From positions 1,922,001 through 1,986,000 of the forward strand of contig NZ_CP091788.1 of the NCBI RefSeq assembly GCF_022024055.1: a stretch of DNA of 64,000 bases. The letters run 5' to 3'. Every line of letters begins with the position of its first letter. Within the stretch, counting starts at the first letter, position 1. The position numbers were made by a program, and so were the translations under genes. Below the pieces are notes generated by a model, which worked only from the letters and a program-made list of their open reading frames with translations, ran no database searches and was not told the origin of the DNA. Origin of the DNA: Prevotella sp. E2-28. GTDB taxonomy: Bacteria > Bacteroidota > Bacteroidia > Bacteroidales > Bacteroidaceae. Shown piece by piece: positions 38,210-45,122 of the stretch.

Positions 38210-38241
38210 TTTGGAGAGTTCAAAAAAAATATCTATCTTTG
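38210..38241 (+). promoter_or_regulatory. Promoter for the small secreted protein gene
   Basis: TTTG (38210-38213), 20-base spacer, TATCTTTG (38234-38241), 22 bases before the ATG. This matches the Bacteroidetes consensus in both elements and spacing. Confidence 0.7.
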
Positions 38242-38263
38242 TCCCCAAATAAATATTACGCTT

Positions 38264-38578
38264 ATGCAGAAAAGACTACTCATATTGGCTACCGCCTTCA
38301 TTTTAGCATCCTCAATTCCTACACAGGCTGTCACTATGATAGCAGAAATGGGTGTGGCTGAGCAAATTGACGAGTCTGCTCCTACCATATCAATAGAAAA
38401 GAACATCGTTACAGTACAAGGTGGAAATGGCATGGTGCTAGAAGTTGTTTCACTTACTGGCAGAGCCGTTGCATCTTATAAGATTGACAGCCCAAGCCAG
38501 CGAATTGAACTTAACTTATCAAAAGGATGCTACATCCTGAAAGTTGGGAAAACAGTCCGTAAAGTTACGCTACGTTAA
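38264..38578 (+). CDS. Small secreted protein made almost only of a T9SS-tail-like domain
   Basis: 104 aa. Signal peptide MQKRLLILATAFILASSIPT, a short linker, then about 65 residues that look like the C-terminal beta-sandwich used as sorting signal by the type IX secretion system: VVSLTGRAVASYKIDSPSQR, then LNLSKGCYILKVGKTVRKVT. Normally this tail ends a large secreted protein; here it stands alone. It could be a minimal T9SS cargo, a decayed remnant or a regulator. It has its own strong promoter and is followed at 15 bases by an ECF sigma gene. Confidence 0.7.
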   Translation: MQKRLLILATAFILASSIPTQAVTMIAEMGVAEQIDESAPTISIEKNIVTVQGGNGMVLEVVSLTGRAVASYKIDSPSQRIELNLSKGCYILKVGKTVRKVTLR

Positions 38579-38593
38579 TTATTCATTCCACCT

Positions 38594-39154
38594 GTGCATT
38601 CGTCCTTAACCTACGACGACGAAAAACTAAAGTCACTCATTAAAGACCCCCGTACTCGTACAAGGGGATTCGAAATGATGGTACACCAATATAGCGAACA
38701 GTTATACTGGCAAGTTCGCCGTTTGGTGCTCACTCATGAGGACAGTAATGACGTGCTTCAGAATGCATTCATCAAAGCGTGGAGTTCGTTAGACTCCTTT
38801 CATGGAGACTCGAAACTAATTACATGGCTTTCGCGAATAGCCATCAACGAAGCACTGGACTTCCTGCGTAAGCAGAAAAACCGCCCAACACTCAGTGCCG
38901 ATGATATCGATACTGGCATTGCCAACCAACTGATGGCTGATGATTATTTCAATGGCGAAGAGACTGATGCACAACTACAAGAAGCAATAGCATCACTGCC
39001 CGAAGTTCAACGCACAGTATTCTTACTTCGATATTATGATGACATGAAATACAGTGATATTAGCAAGACTTTGGGAACGTCTGAAGGTGCGCTAAAAGCC
39101 TCATATCACATTGCCGTAAAAAAAATCACAGAGTTTTTTAAACGATTTGATTAA
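38594..39154 (+). CDS. ECF-type RNA polymerase sigma factor
   Basis: 186 aa, starting at GTG 38594, since no ATG precedes the conserved sigma region 2. Region 2: HEDSNDVLQNAFIKAWSSLD and SFHGDSKLITWLSRIAINEA. Region 4: LPEVQRTVFLLRYYDDMKYS followed by DISKTLGTSEGALKASYHIA, the -35-binding helix-turn-helix. The next gene looks like its anti-sigma factor. The signal and regulon are unknown; the third gene suggests an envelope response. Confidence 0.88.
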   Translation: MHSSLTYDDEKLKSLIKDPRTRTRGFEMMVHQYSEQLYWQVRRLVLTHEDSNDVLQNAFIKAWSSLDSFHGDSKLITWLSRIAINEALDFLRKQKNRPTLSADDIDTGIANQLMADDYFNGEETDAQLQEAIASLPEVQRTVFLLRYYDDMKYSDISKTLGTSEGALKASYHIAVKKITEFFKRFD

Positions 39155-39199
39155 ACCATGCACGCACAAAAACGTCTATAAAGAAAAAGACACGAAACT

Positions 39200-39568
39200 A
39201 TGATCAACGAAGAGGATTATATCAGGAACAAAATGGGCAACAAGAACCCGTTTACAGTGCCAGAGGGATACTTTGAGCAATTAACGGGAGATATCATGAG
39301 TAAGATACCTGCCCAGAAGGAAATAGAGCAGCAGAAGCCCGCTTTGATTAAGCGTCTGAGGCCGTTGCTCTATGCTGCAGCTTGTGTATGTATAGCAGTC
39401 TTTGGTGTTGTCATATATCAGAATCTTGACAAACAGACTAACGAAACTCTGCAAAAGAATTTCTCTCAGAATACAAGAGAATATAATGACACGTTCATTG
39501 ACGATGCCACTGATTATGCCATGTTTGACAACAACGAAATCTACGCCAGTCTATTGGCAGATATGTAA
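39200..39568 (+). CDS. Probable membrane anti-sigma factor
   Basis: 122 aa. Cytoplasmic N-terminus of about 55 residues (NPFTVPEGYFEQLTGDIMSK is typical of Bacteroidetes proteins encoded after ECF sigma genes), one membrane helix (LYAAACVCIAVFGVVIYQNL, residues about 57-77), and a short acidic periplasmic tail. No zinc-binding HxxxCxxC motif of the ZAS group is visible. The role is inferred from position and topology. Confidence 0.7.
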   Translation: MINEEDYIRNKMGNKNPFTVPEGYFEQLTGDIMSKIPAQKEIEQQKPALIKRLRPLLYAAACVCIAVFGVVIYQNLDKQTNETLQKNFSQNTREYNDTFIDDATDYAMFDNNEIYASLLADM

Positions 39569-39588
39569 TAGAAATAGAAAAGAATGCT

Positions 39589-40080
39589 ATGAAAAAAGGA
39601 ATGATTATAATACTCCTGTTCATCACTGCTTTAACAGTTAAAGCACAGGATGATCAGAAATTCTCGCCAGAGAAATTTGACGCAGAATTGCAGATTTTCA
39701 TCATTAACGAGGCAAAGTTGTCACCACAAGAAGCTGCAAAGTTCTTTCCTGTTTATAGGGAGATGCAGACGAAGCAGCGCGGATTATACGATCGTCAACG
39801 CAAATTGGTGACACAAACGCCAAATGATGAAGCATCCTGCATGAAAGCAATCAAAGAGCGTGATGAGATAGAACTTGAAATGAAGCGTATCCAGCAGACA
39901 TATCACGAACGCTTCCTAGAGATTCTACCTGCATCAAAGGTCTATGCCACTCTGAAAGCTGAAGACAAGTTCTACAGACACGTATTCAGAAGATACAACA
40001 ACCGCAACAAGCCTCAATTCAATTGGCCTCAGATGCCACAAAAGCATGGCAACCAAGGCAATCACAACAATCACAAATGA
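39589..40080 (+). CDS. Small periplasmic helical protein (Spy-like layout)
   Basis: 163 aa. Signal peptide MKKGMIIILLFITALTVKAQ, then a long helical charged region (FIINEAKLSPQEAAKFFPVY, LEMKRIQQTYHERFLEILPA) and a His/Asn/Gln-rich tail ending HGNQGNHNNHK. Proteins of this form encoded with ECF sigma and anti-sigma genes recall the CpxP/Spy group of periplasmic chaperones or metal sensors, and the His-rich tail would suit metal binding. This is by analogy only. Its last 10 bases overlap the convergent DUF3256 gene. Confidence 0.7.
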   Translation: MKKGMIIILLFITALTVKAQDDQKFSPEKFDAELQIFIINEAKLSPQEAAKFFPVYREMQTKQRGLYDRQRKLVTQTPNDEASCMKAIKERDEIELEMKRIQQTYHERFLEILPASKVYATLKAEDKFYRHVFRRYNNRNKPQFNWPQMPQKHGNQGNHNNHK

Positions 40081-40526
40081 GGTTTTGATATTACTTCGTC
40101 ATCACGCTTTAGAAGCGTTGATTCTAAAGAAACTTCAGATATAGGACGCCAAGAGGAAGAAAAACTGTTAATCAGAATCTCCTTTTGGCGTTTTGCTGTC
40201 TGATAGGTTCTCTTCATCATAACAATCTGCTCATTGTTTTCTGTCTGCAATTTAAGCTCTAATGTCATGGCATCACTCATCTTTATACAAAGAGAGTCGT
40301 CAGAAAGAAAAGTCATCTCACTCTCTCCACCCAACATATTGTCAACTGCAGCTTTCATCTTTGCATCCATAAAATCCATCATATCCAAGCGATTATTATT
40401 CGTCAGATATGGGAGTAAGGAATCTGGCATTTGCTTAAATACCTCACGTATATTTAGTGGTTTCGTCTGAGCCAGAACAAAAAGATGGCCACTTAACAGA
40501 AAAGAAAGTAACAGTATCTTTTTCAT
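40071..40526 (-). CDS. DUF3256 family secreted protein
   Basis: 151 aa. Signal peptide MKKILLLSFLLSGHLFVLAQ, then REVFKQMPDSLLPYLTNNNR and LDMMDFMDAKMKAAVDNMLG, the pattern of DUF3256 proteins of Bacteroidetes. Family members are about 190-210 aa, so this one may lack part of the C-terminus, or the family may vary. Function is unknown. It starts 1 base after rsmE and ends the ileS-to-DUF3256 operon. Confidence 0.75.
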   Translation of the reverse strand: MKKILLLSFLLSGHLFVLAQTKPLNIREVFKQMPDSLLPYLTNNNRLDMMDFMDAKMKAAVDNMLGGESEMTFLSDDSLCIKMSDAMTLELKLQTENNEQIVMMKRTYQTAKRQKEILINSFSSSWRPISEVSLESTLLKRDDEVISKPHL

Positions 40527-40527
40527 A

Positions 40528-41250
40528 TCAACATTGTTTTGCCAATTGCATCATCATTACAGCAGACAATCCTGCTGTTTCTGTACGTAATCTACTTTTT
40601 CCCAAATCAACAGAAACAAATCCTGCCTCAACAGCCATACGCACTTCATCAATAGAGAAATCGCCCTCTGGCCCAATCATTACCAGTGCATCCTCATCAC
40701 TATCTCCCTTTCTAAGTTCATCAAACAGGTTCACACGTGGTACTTCATCATAGCAATGCGCAATATAACGACGCCCTGTGGTATGCTGTTCAATAAACGA
40801 TTTGAAAGAAACCATTTCTGACAAATCCGGCATATAGGCCTTACGACTTTGTTTTACGGCAGAGACAACGATTTTCTCGATACGTGGTAATTTCAGGGTA
40901 GTACGTTCTGAAAACTGACAATCTAAGAATGACAATTCGTCTATGCCTACCTCAGTGGCTTTCTCTGCCATCCATTCTATCCTGTCCATCAGTTTTGTTG
41001 GCGCAATAGCCAGATGTACACGCCCCTTCCATTGTGGTTCCTGCACCATTGTTTCAACGATGTCATACAGACAACGCTTCTGCGTAGCGAGTGTCACAAC
41101 GGCGCGATAGAAAGAGCCCTCACCATCCATCAGCATCATCTCGTCGCCAGCCTGCATACGCAACACTCTGACAGCATGAACTGCTTCATCATCAGGAAGT
41201 GCCGTTTGTCTGGCAGCATCGGGTACATAGAAATATCTAACCTCTTTCAT
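40528..41250 (-). CDS. rsmE: 16S rRNA (uracil-1498-N3)-methyltransferase
   Basis: 240 aa SPOUT-fold enzyme that methylates U1498 of 16S rRNA. The N-terminal PUA-like domain starts MKEVRYFYVPDAARQTALPD. The SAM-binding trefoil knot is seen in ALVMIGPEGDFSIDEVRMA and VDLGKSRLRTETAGLSAVMM. Its start overlaps the BFN-domain gene by 14 bases. Confidence 0.94.
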   Translation of the reverse strand: MKEVRYFYVPDAARQTALPDDEAVHAVRVLRMQAGDEMMLMDGEGSFYRAVVTLATQKRCLYDIVETMVQEPQWKGRVHLAIAPTKLMDRIEWMAEKATEVGIDELSFLDCQFSERTTLKLPRIEKIVVSAVKQSRKAYMPDLSEMVSFKSFIEQHTTGRRYIAHCYDEVPRVNLFDELRKGDSDEDALVMIGPEGDFSIDEVRMAVEAGFVSVDLGKSRLRTETAGLSAVMMMQLAKQC

Positions 41251-41773
41251 GGTGTCTTCTGTTTATTTCATCGCGCAGTTGCGATGCCAGTTCGTAATTC
41301 TCGTTCTCTACGGCATGCTCCAATGCTGATTTCAAGCGGGGCAAATCCATCGTATTGATAGGAATAGCTATGCTCTGCGCCTTTTCATCAAAGGGGAAGC
41401 ATTGTCTTTTAAATAAACTATCCTCAATATAAAGGGGGATATCCGACATCAAGCTAAGCAACACAGCATCACTCATACGTAGATGAACGGAATCAGCCAT
41501 TTCATTCATTAACACGACTTGATACTGTCCTTCTATAAGTCCACATATCATCATCTCGTATGACGATGGCAAGAGACGAAGTAATGTCTCTGGTAACATA
41601 TTCCTACAAGCCTTTGGATTCGAAACACGCATCTGTAGTTGCTGGCTCATTGGCTCATCACACACCACCGACAAGGCCCATTGCCGTTCCATATCGGTAA
41701 GCAGGATGACAGCCATACCTTCGCCACCAACCACCTGTTGCAAATTTTCGAATCTCAAAAGCGTGCGCTTCAT
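41237..41773 (-). CDS. Bifunctional nuclease (BFN/DUF151) domain protein with UVR motif
   Basis: 178 aa. Residues about 10-130 match the BFN/DUF151 fold (VILLTDMERQWALSVVCDEP, YQVVLMNEMADSVHLRMSDA, VLLSLMSDIPLYIEDSLFKR). The C-terminal 35 residues are a UVR motif (LKSALEHAVENENYELASQL), a helical hairpin also found in UvrB, UvrC and McsA. Family members show nuclease activity in some species; the biological role is unsettled. Overlaps rsmE; 1 base after the nucleoside transporter gene. Confidence 0.85.
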   Translation of the reverse strand: MKRTLLRFENLQQVVGGEGMAVILLTDMERQWALSVVCDEPMSQQLQMRVSNPKACRNMLPETLLRLLPSSYEMMICGLIEGQYQVVLMNEMADSVHLRMSDAVLLSLMSDIPLYIEDSLFKRQCFPFDEKAQSIAIPINTMDLPRLKSALEHAVENENYELASQLRDEINRRHHERG

Positions 41774-43090
41774 TTATTTCTTCTTCTCTGGATTGAAGAC
41801 AAGTGCAAAGGCAATACCTACCACCAGTGCAAAAGCAGCAAAGATAAACCAGCAGGTCTGCCAATCACCCATCAGATAGTCGCCTTCCCACTGACAGAAA
41901 TGATTTACCACTTCTCCAGCAATCAGTGTACCTATTGTAGCACCAAGACCATTTGTCATCATCATAAACAGTCCCTGAGCAGAAGCCTTGATGTCAGGAG
42001 CACATTCCTGATCTACAAAGATACCGCCAGAAACATTAAAGAAGTCAAAGGCTACACCATAAACGATACAAGACAGGATGAAGAACGTAACACCTGGTAC
42101 AGCAGGATCACCGATGCCAAAGAATCCAAAACGGAATACCCATGCAAACATTGACATCAGCATAACAATCTTTATACCAAAGCGTTTCAGGAAGAATGGA
42201 ATCATCAAGATACAAAGAGCCTCACTAATTTGAGAGATACTGGTCAACAAAGTAGCATTATTTGCTGCGAAAGTATCAGCGAAATCTGGATTACCCTTGA
42301 AACTTGTAATAAACGGACCGGCATAACCATTAGTAACTTGCAAGCACATGCCAAGCAATGCCGAGAAGATAAAGAAGAAAGCCATCTTCTTCGTCTTAAA
42401 CAGTTTGAAAGCATTCAATCCCAAAGACTCAATGATAGAAGTCTTCTTTCCTGCCTCCTGCTTCTTCAACCTACATTCTGGCAGCGTAAAGCAATAAGCA
42501 CAAAGCAGAACGCTTAGCAGACCTGAAACGAAGAACTGCATATAGGTGTACTGGAACTTATGAGCATTTTCTGCCAATGTAAACGAGAACGAACCGTTTT
42601 CCCATACTGCACAGTTCACAAACCACATCGTAGCTATAAAACCTACAGTTCCCAACACTCGGATGGGTGGGAAATCTTTTACGGTATCCATACCGTTCTT
42701 CTTCAATATTGAAAAAGCCGCAGTATTAGCCAAAGCAATTGTAGGCATAAAGAATGCCACACTAGCTGTGTACATAGCTATAAACAACGACTTATTGGGC
42801 AGTTCATTGCCAAAGCCTGCCTGCACACCCATCCACCAACAACCAAGCATAAAGCCTCCTGCCAACAGATGACATAGTCCCAAAAGACGCTGGGGCTGTA
42901 TATACTTATCAGCCACTATACCCATTAATGTTGGCATAAAGATTGATACAATACCTTGAATAGCATAGAACCATGCAATGTTTTCTCCCAATCCGGCTTT
43001 TCCCAGATAGTTTCCCATACATGTCAGGTATGCTCCCCATACAGCGAACTCCAAGAAGTTCATCACCGCTAAACGTACTTTTGTATTCAT
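41774..43090 (-). CDS. Nucleoside:H+ symporter family transporter (NupG-like)
   Basis: 438 aa with about twelve membrane helices. Features of the nucleoside:proton symporter branch of the MFS: FLEFAVWGAYLTCMGNYLG at the start, MPTLMGIVADKYIQPQRLLG in the first half, and FDFFNVSGGIFVDQECAPDI (helix 10-11 region, close to NupG). It should import nucleosides. It is placed in the ileS operon, 21 bases after the small gene at 43112. Confidence 0.85.
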   Translation of the reverse strand: MNTKVRLAVMNFLEFAVWGAYLTCMGNYLGKAGLGENIAWFYAIQGIVSIFMPTLMGIVADKYIQPQRLLGLCHLLAGGFMLGCWWMGVQAGFGNELPNKSLFIAMYTASVAFFMPTIALANTAAFSILKKNGMDTVKDFPPIRVLGTVGFIATMWFVNCAVWENGSFSFTLAENAHKFQYTYMQFFVSGLLSVLLCAYCFTLPECRLKKQEAGKKTSIIESLGLNAFKLFKTKKMAFFFIFSALLGMCLQVTNGYAGPFITSFKGNPDFADTFAANNATLLTSISQISEALCILMIPFFLKRFGIKIVMLMSMFAWVFRFGFFGIGDPAVPGVTFFILSCIVYGVAFDFFNVSGGIFVDQECAPDIKASAQGLFMMMTNGLGATIGTLIAGEVVNHFCQWEGDYLMGDWQTCWFIFAAFALVVGIAFALVFNPEKKK

Positions 43091-43111
43091 AATACTATAG
43101 ATTTTTAGTTG

Positions 43112-43330
43112 TTATTCTATTACCTTATTATTATAGTAGGCCCTAAGCAGATTTTGCTCATCGCGCTTTAGGCATATCTTTCCGCCTAACCACTCCGTGT
43201 TTGGCAACTCCTGTGTCAATGGGTAACATGTTGTCACGACTCCTTCTAAAATCTCCACCACCGACAATGTCTTCACTGAGTTGTCCTCCAACACTATCTG
43301 ATTCGACGCTATCTTTCTTAGTTTCTTCAT
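43112..43330 (-). CDS. Small conserved-looking protein overlapping the DUF4296 gene
   Basis: 72 aa from ATG 43330 (MKKLRKIASNQIVLEDNSVK). The stretch TLSVVEILEGVVTTCYPLTQ, followed by ELPNTEWLGGKICLKRDEQ and RAYYNN, has the look of a real folded small protein, and I recall similar short proteins (pattern VVEIxxGxVxxxYPLxxExxxTEW) in Bacteroidales. Its first 173 bases lie inside the 3' end of the DUF4296 gene in another frame. The gap to the nucleoside transporter is 21 bases, as expected for an operon member. Function unknown. Confidence 0.6.
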   Translation of the reverse strand: MKKLRKIASNQIVLEDNSVKTLSVVEILEGVVTTCYPLTQELPNTEWLGGKICLKRDEQNLLRAYYNNKVIE

Positions 43331-44102
43331 GTCTTGCACTATGAAAACGGATCAACTGTATATTATCCAAGAATAAAAGGCGTGTCGTCGTTGAACGTTC
43401 ACTACCACCTCCCAGATAGAAATAACCTCGCAGACGTTTCACTGTATGATTCTCGAAAGCCGGAATACGCAGTTGAGTCAGACCTGCTGATGAAAAAATT
43501 ATATTCTTACTGATAGTAGTGTCATTATCGTATGTTACAGCCATATTCACCGTACTAGTACGCGAACCATCCTGAAACATAAAATCAGACATGAACTGCA
43601 ACAGGAAACTATCCCCAGCATGAAAAGCAGAATCAACAGAAACCTCAAACGACCACTTATTATATGGTGGCGTTGGAATAAGCGCATAGCGGGATCTCTC
43701 TGTCCAGATATTAGCCGTATCACCTGTGGTGCTTAGAGCTGCGAACTTACCAATCTCACCTTCTGTAGCGCCATGAGCCAAAGCTTGTTCCTCCAATCTG
43801 TCGGCCACCTCCTTATACATCTTGCTAAACCTATCAGCACGACGATAATAATAGACTAACGAGGAATCGAATTCAGCCTTTGTTACACCATGCTTCTTCA
43901 TAACAGCCTCAATATAGAGTGCCTGAAGGTAATTACGTTCTTCATACGATCCTTCACTTTGCTCGGCCATAGCCCGTGCCAAATGATAATCTACGAGAAT
44001 ATCCTCCATATCATCAGGTTGAATATATTCACTTGGTGTACCAGGTTTACATCCAACCAATACTACTATAAAGCCTAGAGCTAACAGTAACTTTCTCTTC
44101 AT
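43158..44102 (-). CDS. DUF4296 lipoprotein
   Basis: 314 aa. Lipoprotein signal MKRKLLLALGFIVVLVGCKP with Cys at 18. Residues 25-115 are the DUF4296 domain (YIQPDDMEDILVDYHLARAM, then HGVTKAEFDSSLVYYYRRAD). The next 130 residues are beta-rich (YLGGGSERSTTTRLLFLDNI), and the tail is polar and basic, ending RRKDMPKAR. Function unknown. Its ATG overlaps the lspA stop by 4 bases. The last 173 bases before its stop also encode the first 57 codons of the small gene at 43112-43330. Confidence 0.82.
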   Translation of the reverse strand: MKRKLLLALGFIVVLVGCKPGTPSEYIQPDDMEDILVDYHLARAMAEQSEGSYEERNYLQALYIEAVMKKHGVTKAEFDSSLVYYYRRADRFSKMYKEVADRLEEQALAHGATEGEIGKFAALSTTGDTANIWTERSRYALIPTPPYNKWSFEVSVDSAFHAGDSFLLQFMSDFMFQDGSRTSTVNMAVTYDNDTTISKNIIFSSAGLTQLRIPAFENHTVKRLRGYFYLGGGSERSTTTRLLFLDNIQLIRFHSARHEETKKDSVESDSVGGQLSEDIVGGGDFRRSRDNMLPIDTGVAKHGVVRRKDMPKAR

Positions 44103-44734
44103 TTCTTCCTAAATGAAATCTGACCGATTTCTTTTCTGAAGAACAGCAACAAGGCCACTACTCCAACACTAATACTCGAGTCTGCGAAGTTAAACACAGG
44201 ACTGAAGAAGATAAACTCCTCGCCCCCATAGAACGGGAACCAGTCAGGATAAGTGGTTACTATCAGTGGAAAATAGAACATATCCACCACACGTCCCATC
44301 AAGAACGACTCGTAGCCATTACCAAAACCTACAAACTGACTGACATGTCCAACGGTGGAGGCATCAAAACACATACCATAGAACATACAATCAATTAAGT
44401 TTCCTGCAGCGCCAGCCAGTATCATTGAGAGACATACGATATAGCCCCAACGCACATTAGCTTTCCGAGCTTGAAGCCAGATATAGTATCCTAAAGCGCC
44501 AATGGCCACCACACGAAATAGTGAGAGTAACAACTTTGAACCAATCTGCATTCCATAAGCCATACCATTGTTCTCGATAAAGGCAATATAGAACCAATCG
44601 GTCACACGAATACTCTCATGTAGTTCCATATGGGTTTTCACCCATATCTTTATAAACTGGTCTATAAGGAGGATGGCGATGATCAGTATCACCGCCAATC
44701 TTCCCTTTGTCACAATTTCTCTTGCTTTGTTCAC
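44099..44734 (-). CDS. lspA: Lipoprotein signal peptidase
   Basis: 211 aa membrane aspartyl protease that removes signal peptides from lipoproteins, for instance those encoded next to it. Four membrane helices; the catalytic Asp residues are in AGAAGNLIDCMFYG and FNFADSSISVGV (family patterns GNxxD and FNxAD). It is longer than the usual 160-170 aa because of an insertion of about 45 residues between the two Asp motifs, as in other Bacteroidetes. Its ATG overlaps the stop of the DksA-like gene by 4 bases. Confidence 0.94.
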   Translation of the reverse strand: MNKAREIVTKGRLAVILIIAILLIDQFIKIWVKTHMELHESIRVTDWFYIAFIENNGMAYGMQIGSKLLLSLFRVVAIGALGYYIWLQARKANVRWGYIVCLSMILAGAAGNLIDCMFYGMCFDASTVGHVSQFVGFGNGYESFLMGRVVDMFYFPLIVTTYPDWFPFYGGEEFIFFSPVFNFADSSISVGVVALLLFFRKEIGQISFRKK

Positions 44735-45117
44735 TTCTTTTGTTTTTCAATCTGCTTAGACTCAACGCTCAGTGTAGCATGAGGCACAGCACGCAGACGC
44801 TCTGCAGGAATTAGTTTTCCTGTGATGCGATCAATGCCGTATGTTTTGTTTTCAATACGTACCAGTGCAGCTTTGAGTCCCTGAATGAACTTCTGCTGAC
44901 GTGCAGCAAACTGAATCAAGTCTTCCTTCGACTGTGTAGCACTACCCTCCTCCAATGCTTTGTAGGTGGGTGAAGTATCATCTACATCATTAGAATCCTG
45001 ATTCGTCAGCGATGCCATCATCAGATCATAATCACGTTTGGCCAATGCCAACTTCTCATTAATTATCTGACGGAACTCCTCGAGTTCCTCGTCAGTGTAG
45101 CGTGTTTTCTCCGCCAT
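44731..45117 (-). CDS. DksA/TraR-family protein without zinc-finger cysteines
   Basis: 128 aa. An N-terminal coiled-coil hairpin (ELEEFRQIINEKLALAKRDY to about residue 95) and a C-terminal globular end YGIDRITGKLIPAERLRAVP identify the DksA/TraR group, which binds RNA polymerase through the secondary channel. The four zinc Cys of classical DksA are all absent (no Cys in the whole protein), so it must fold without zinc. It is 5 bases after ileS and overlaps lspA. A role in stringent-type regulation is inferred. Confidence 0.85.
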   Translation of the reverse strand: MAEKTRYTDEELEEFRQIINEKLALAKRDYDLMMASLTNQDSNDVDDTSPTYKALEEGSATQSKEDLIQFAARQQKFIQGLKAALVRIENKTYGIDRITGKLIPAERLRAVPHATLSVESKQIEKQKK

Positions 45118-45122
45118 AAGTC

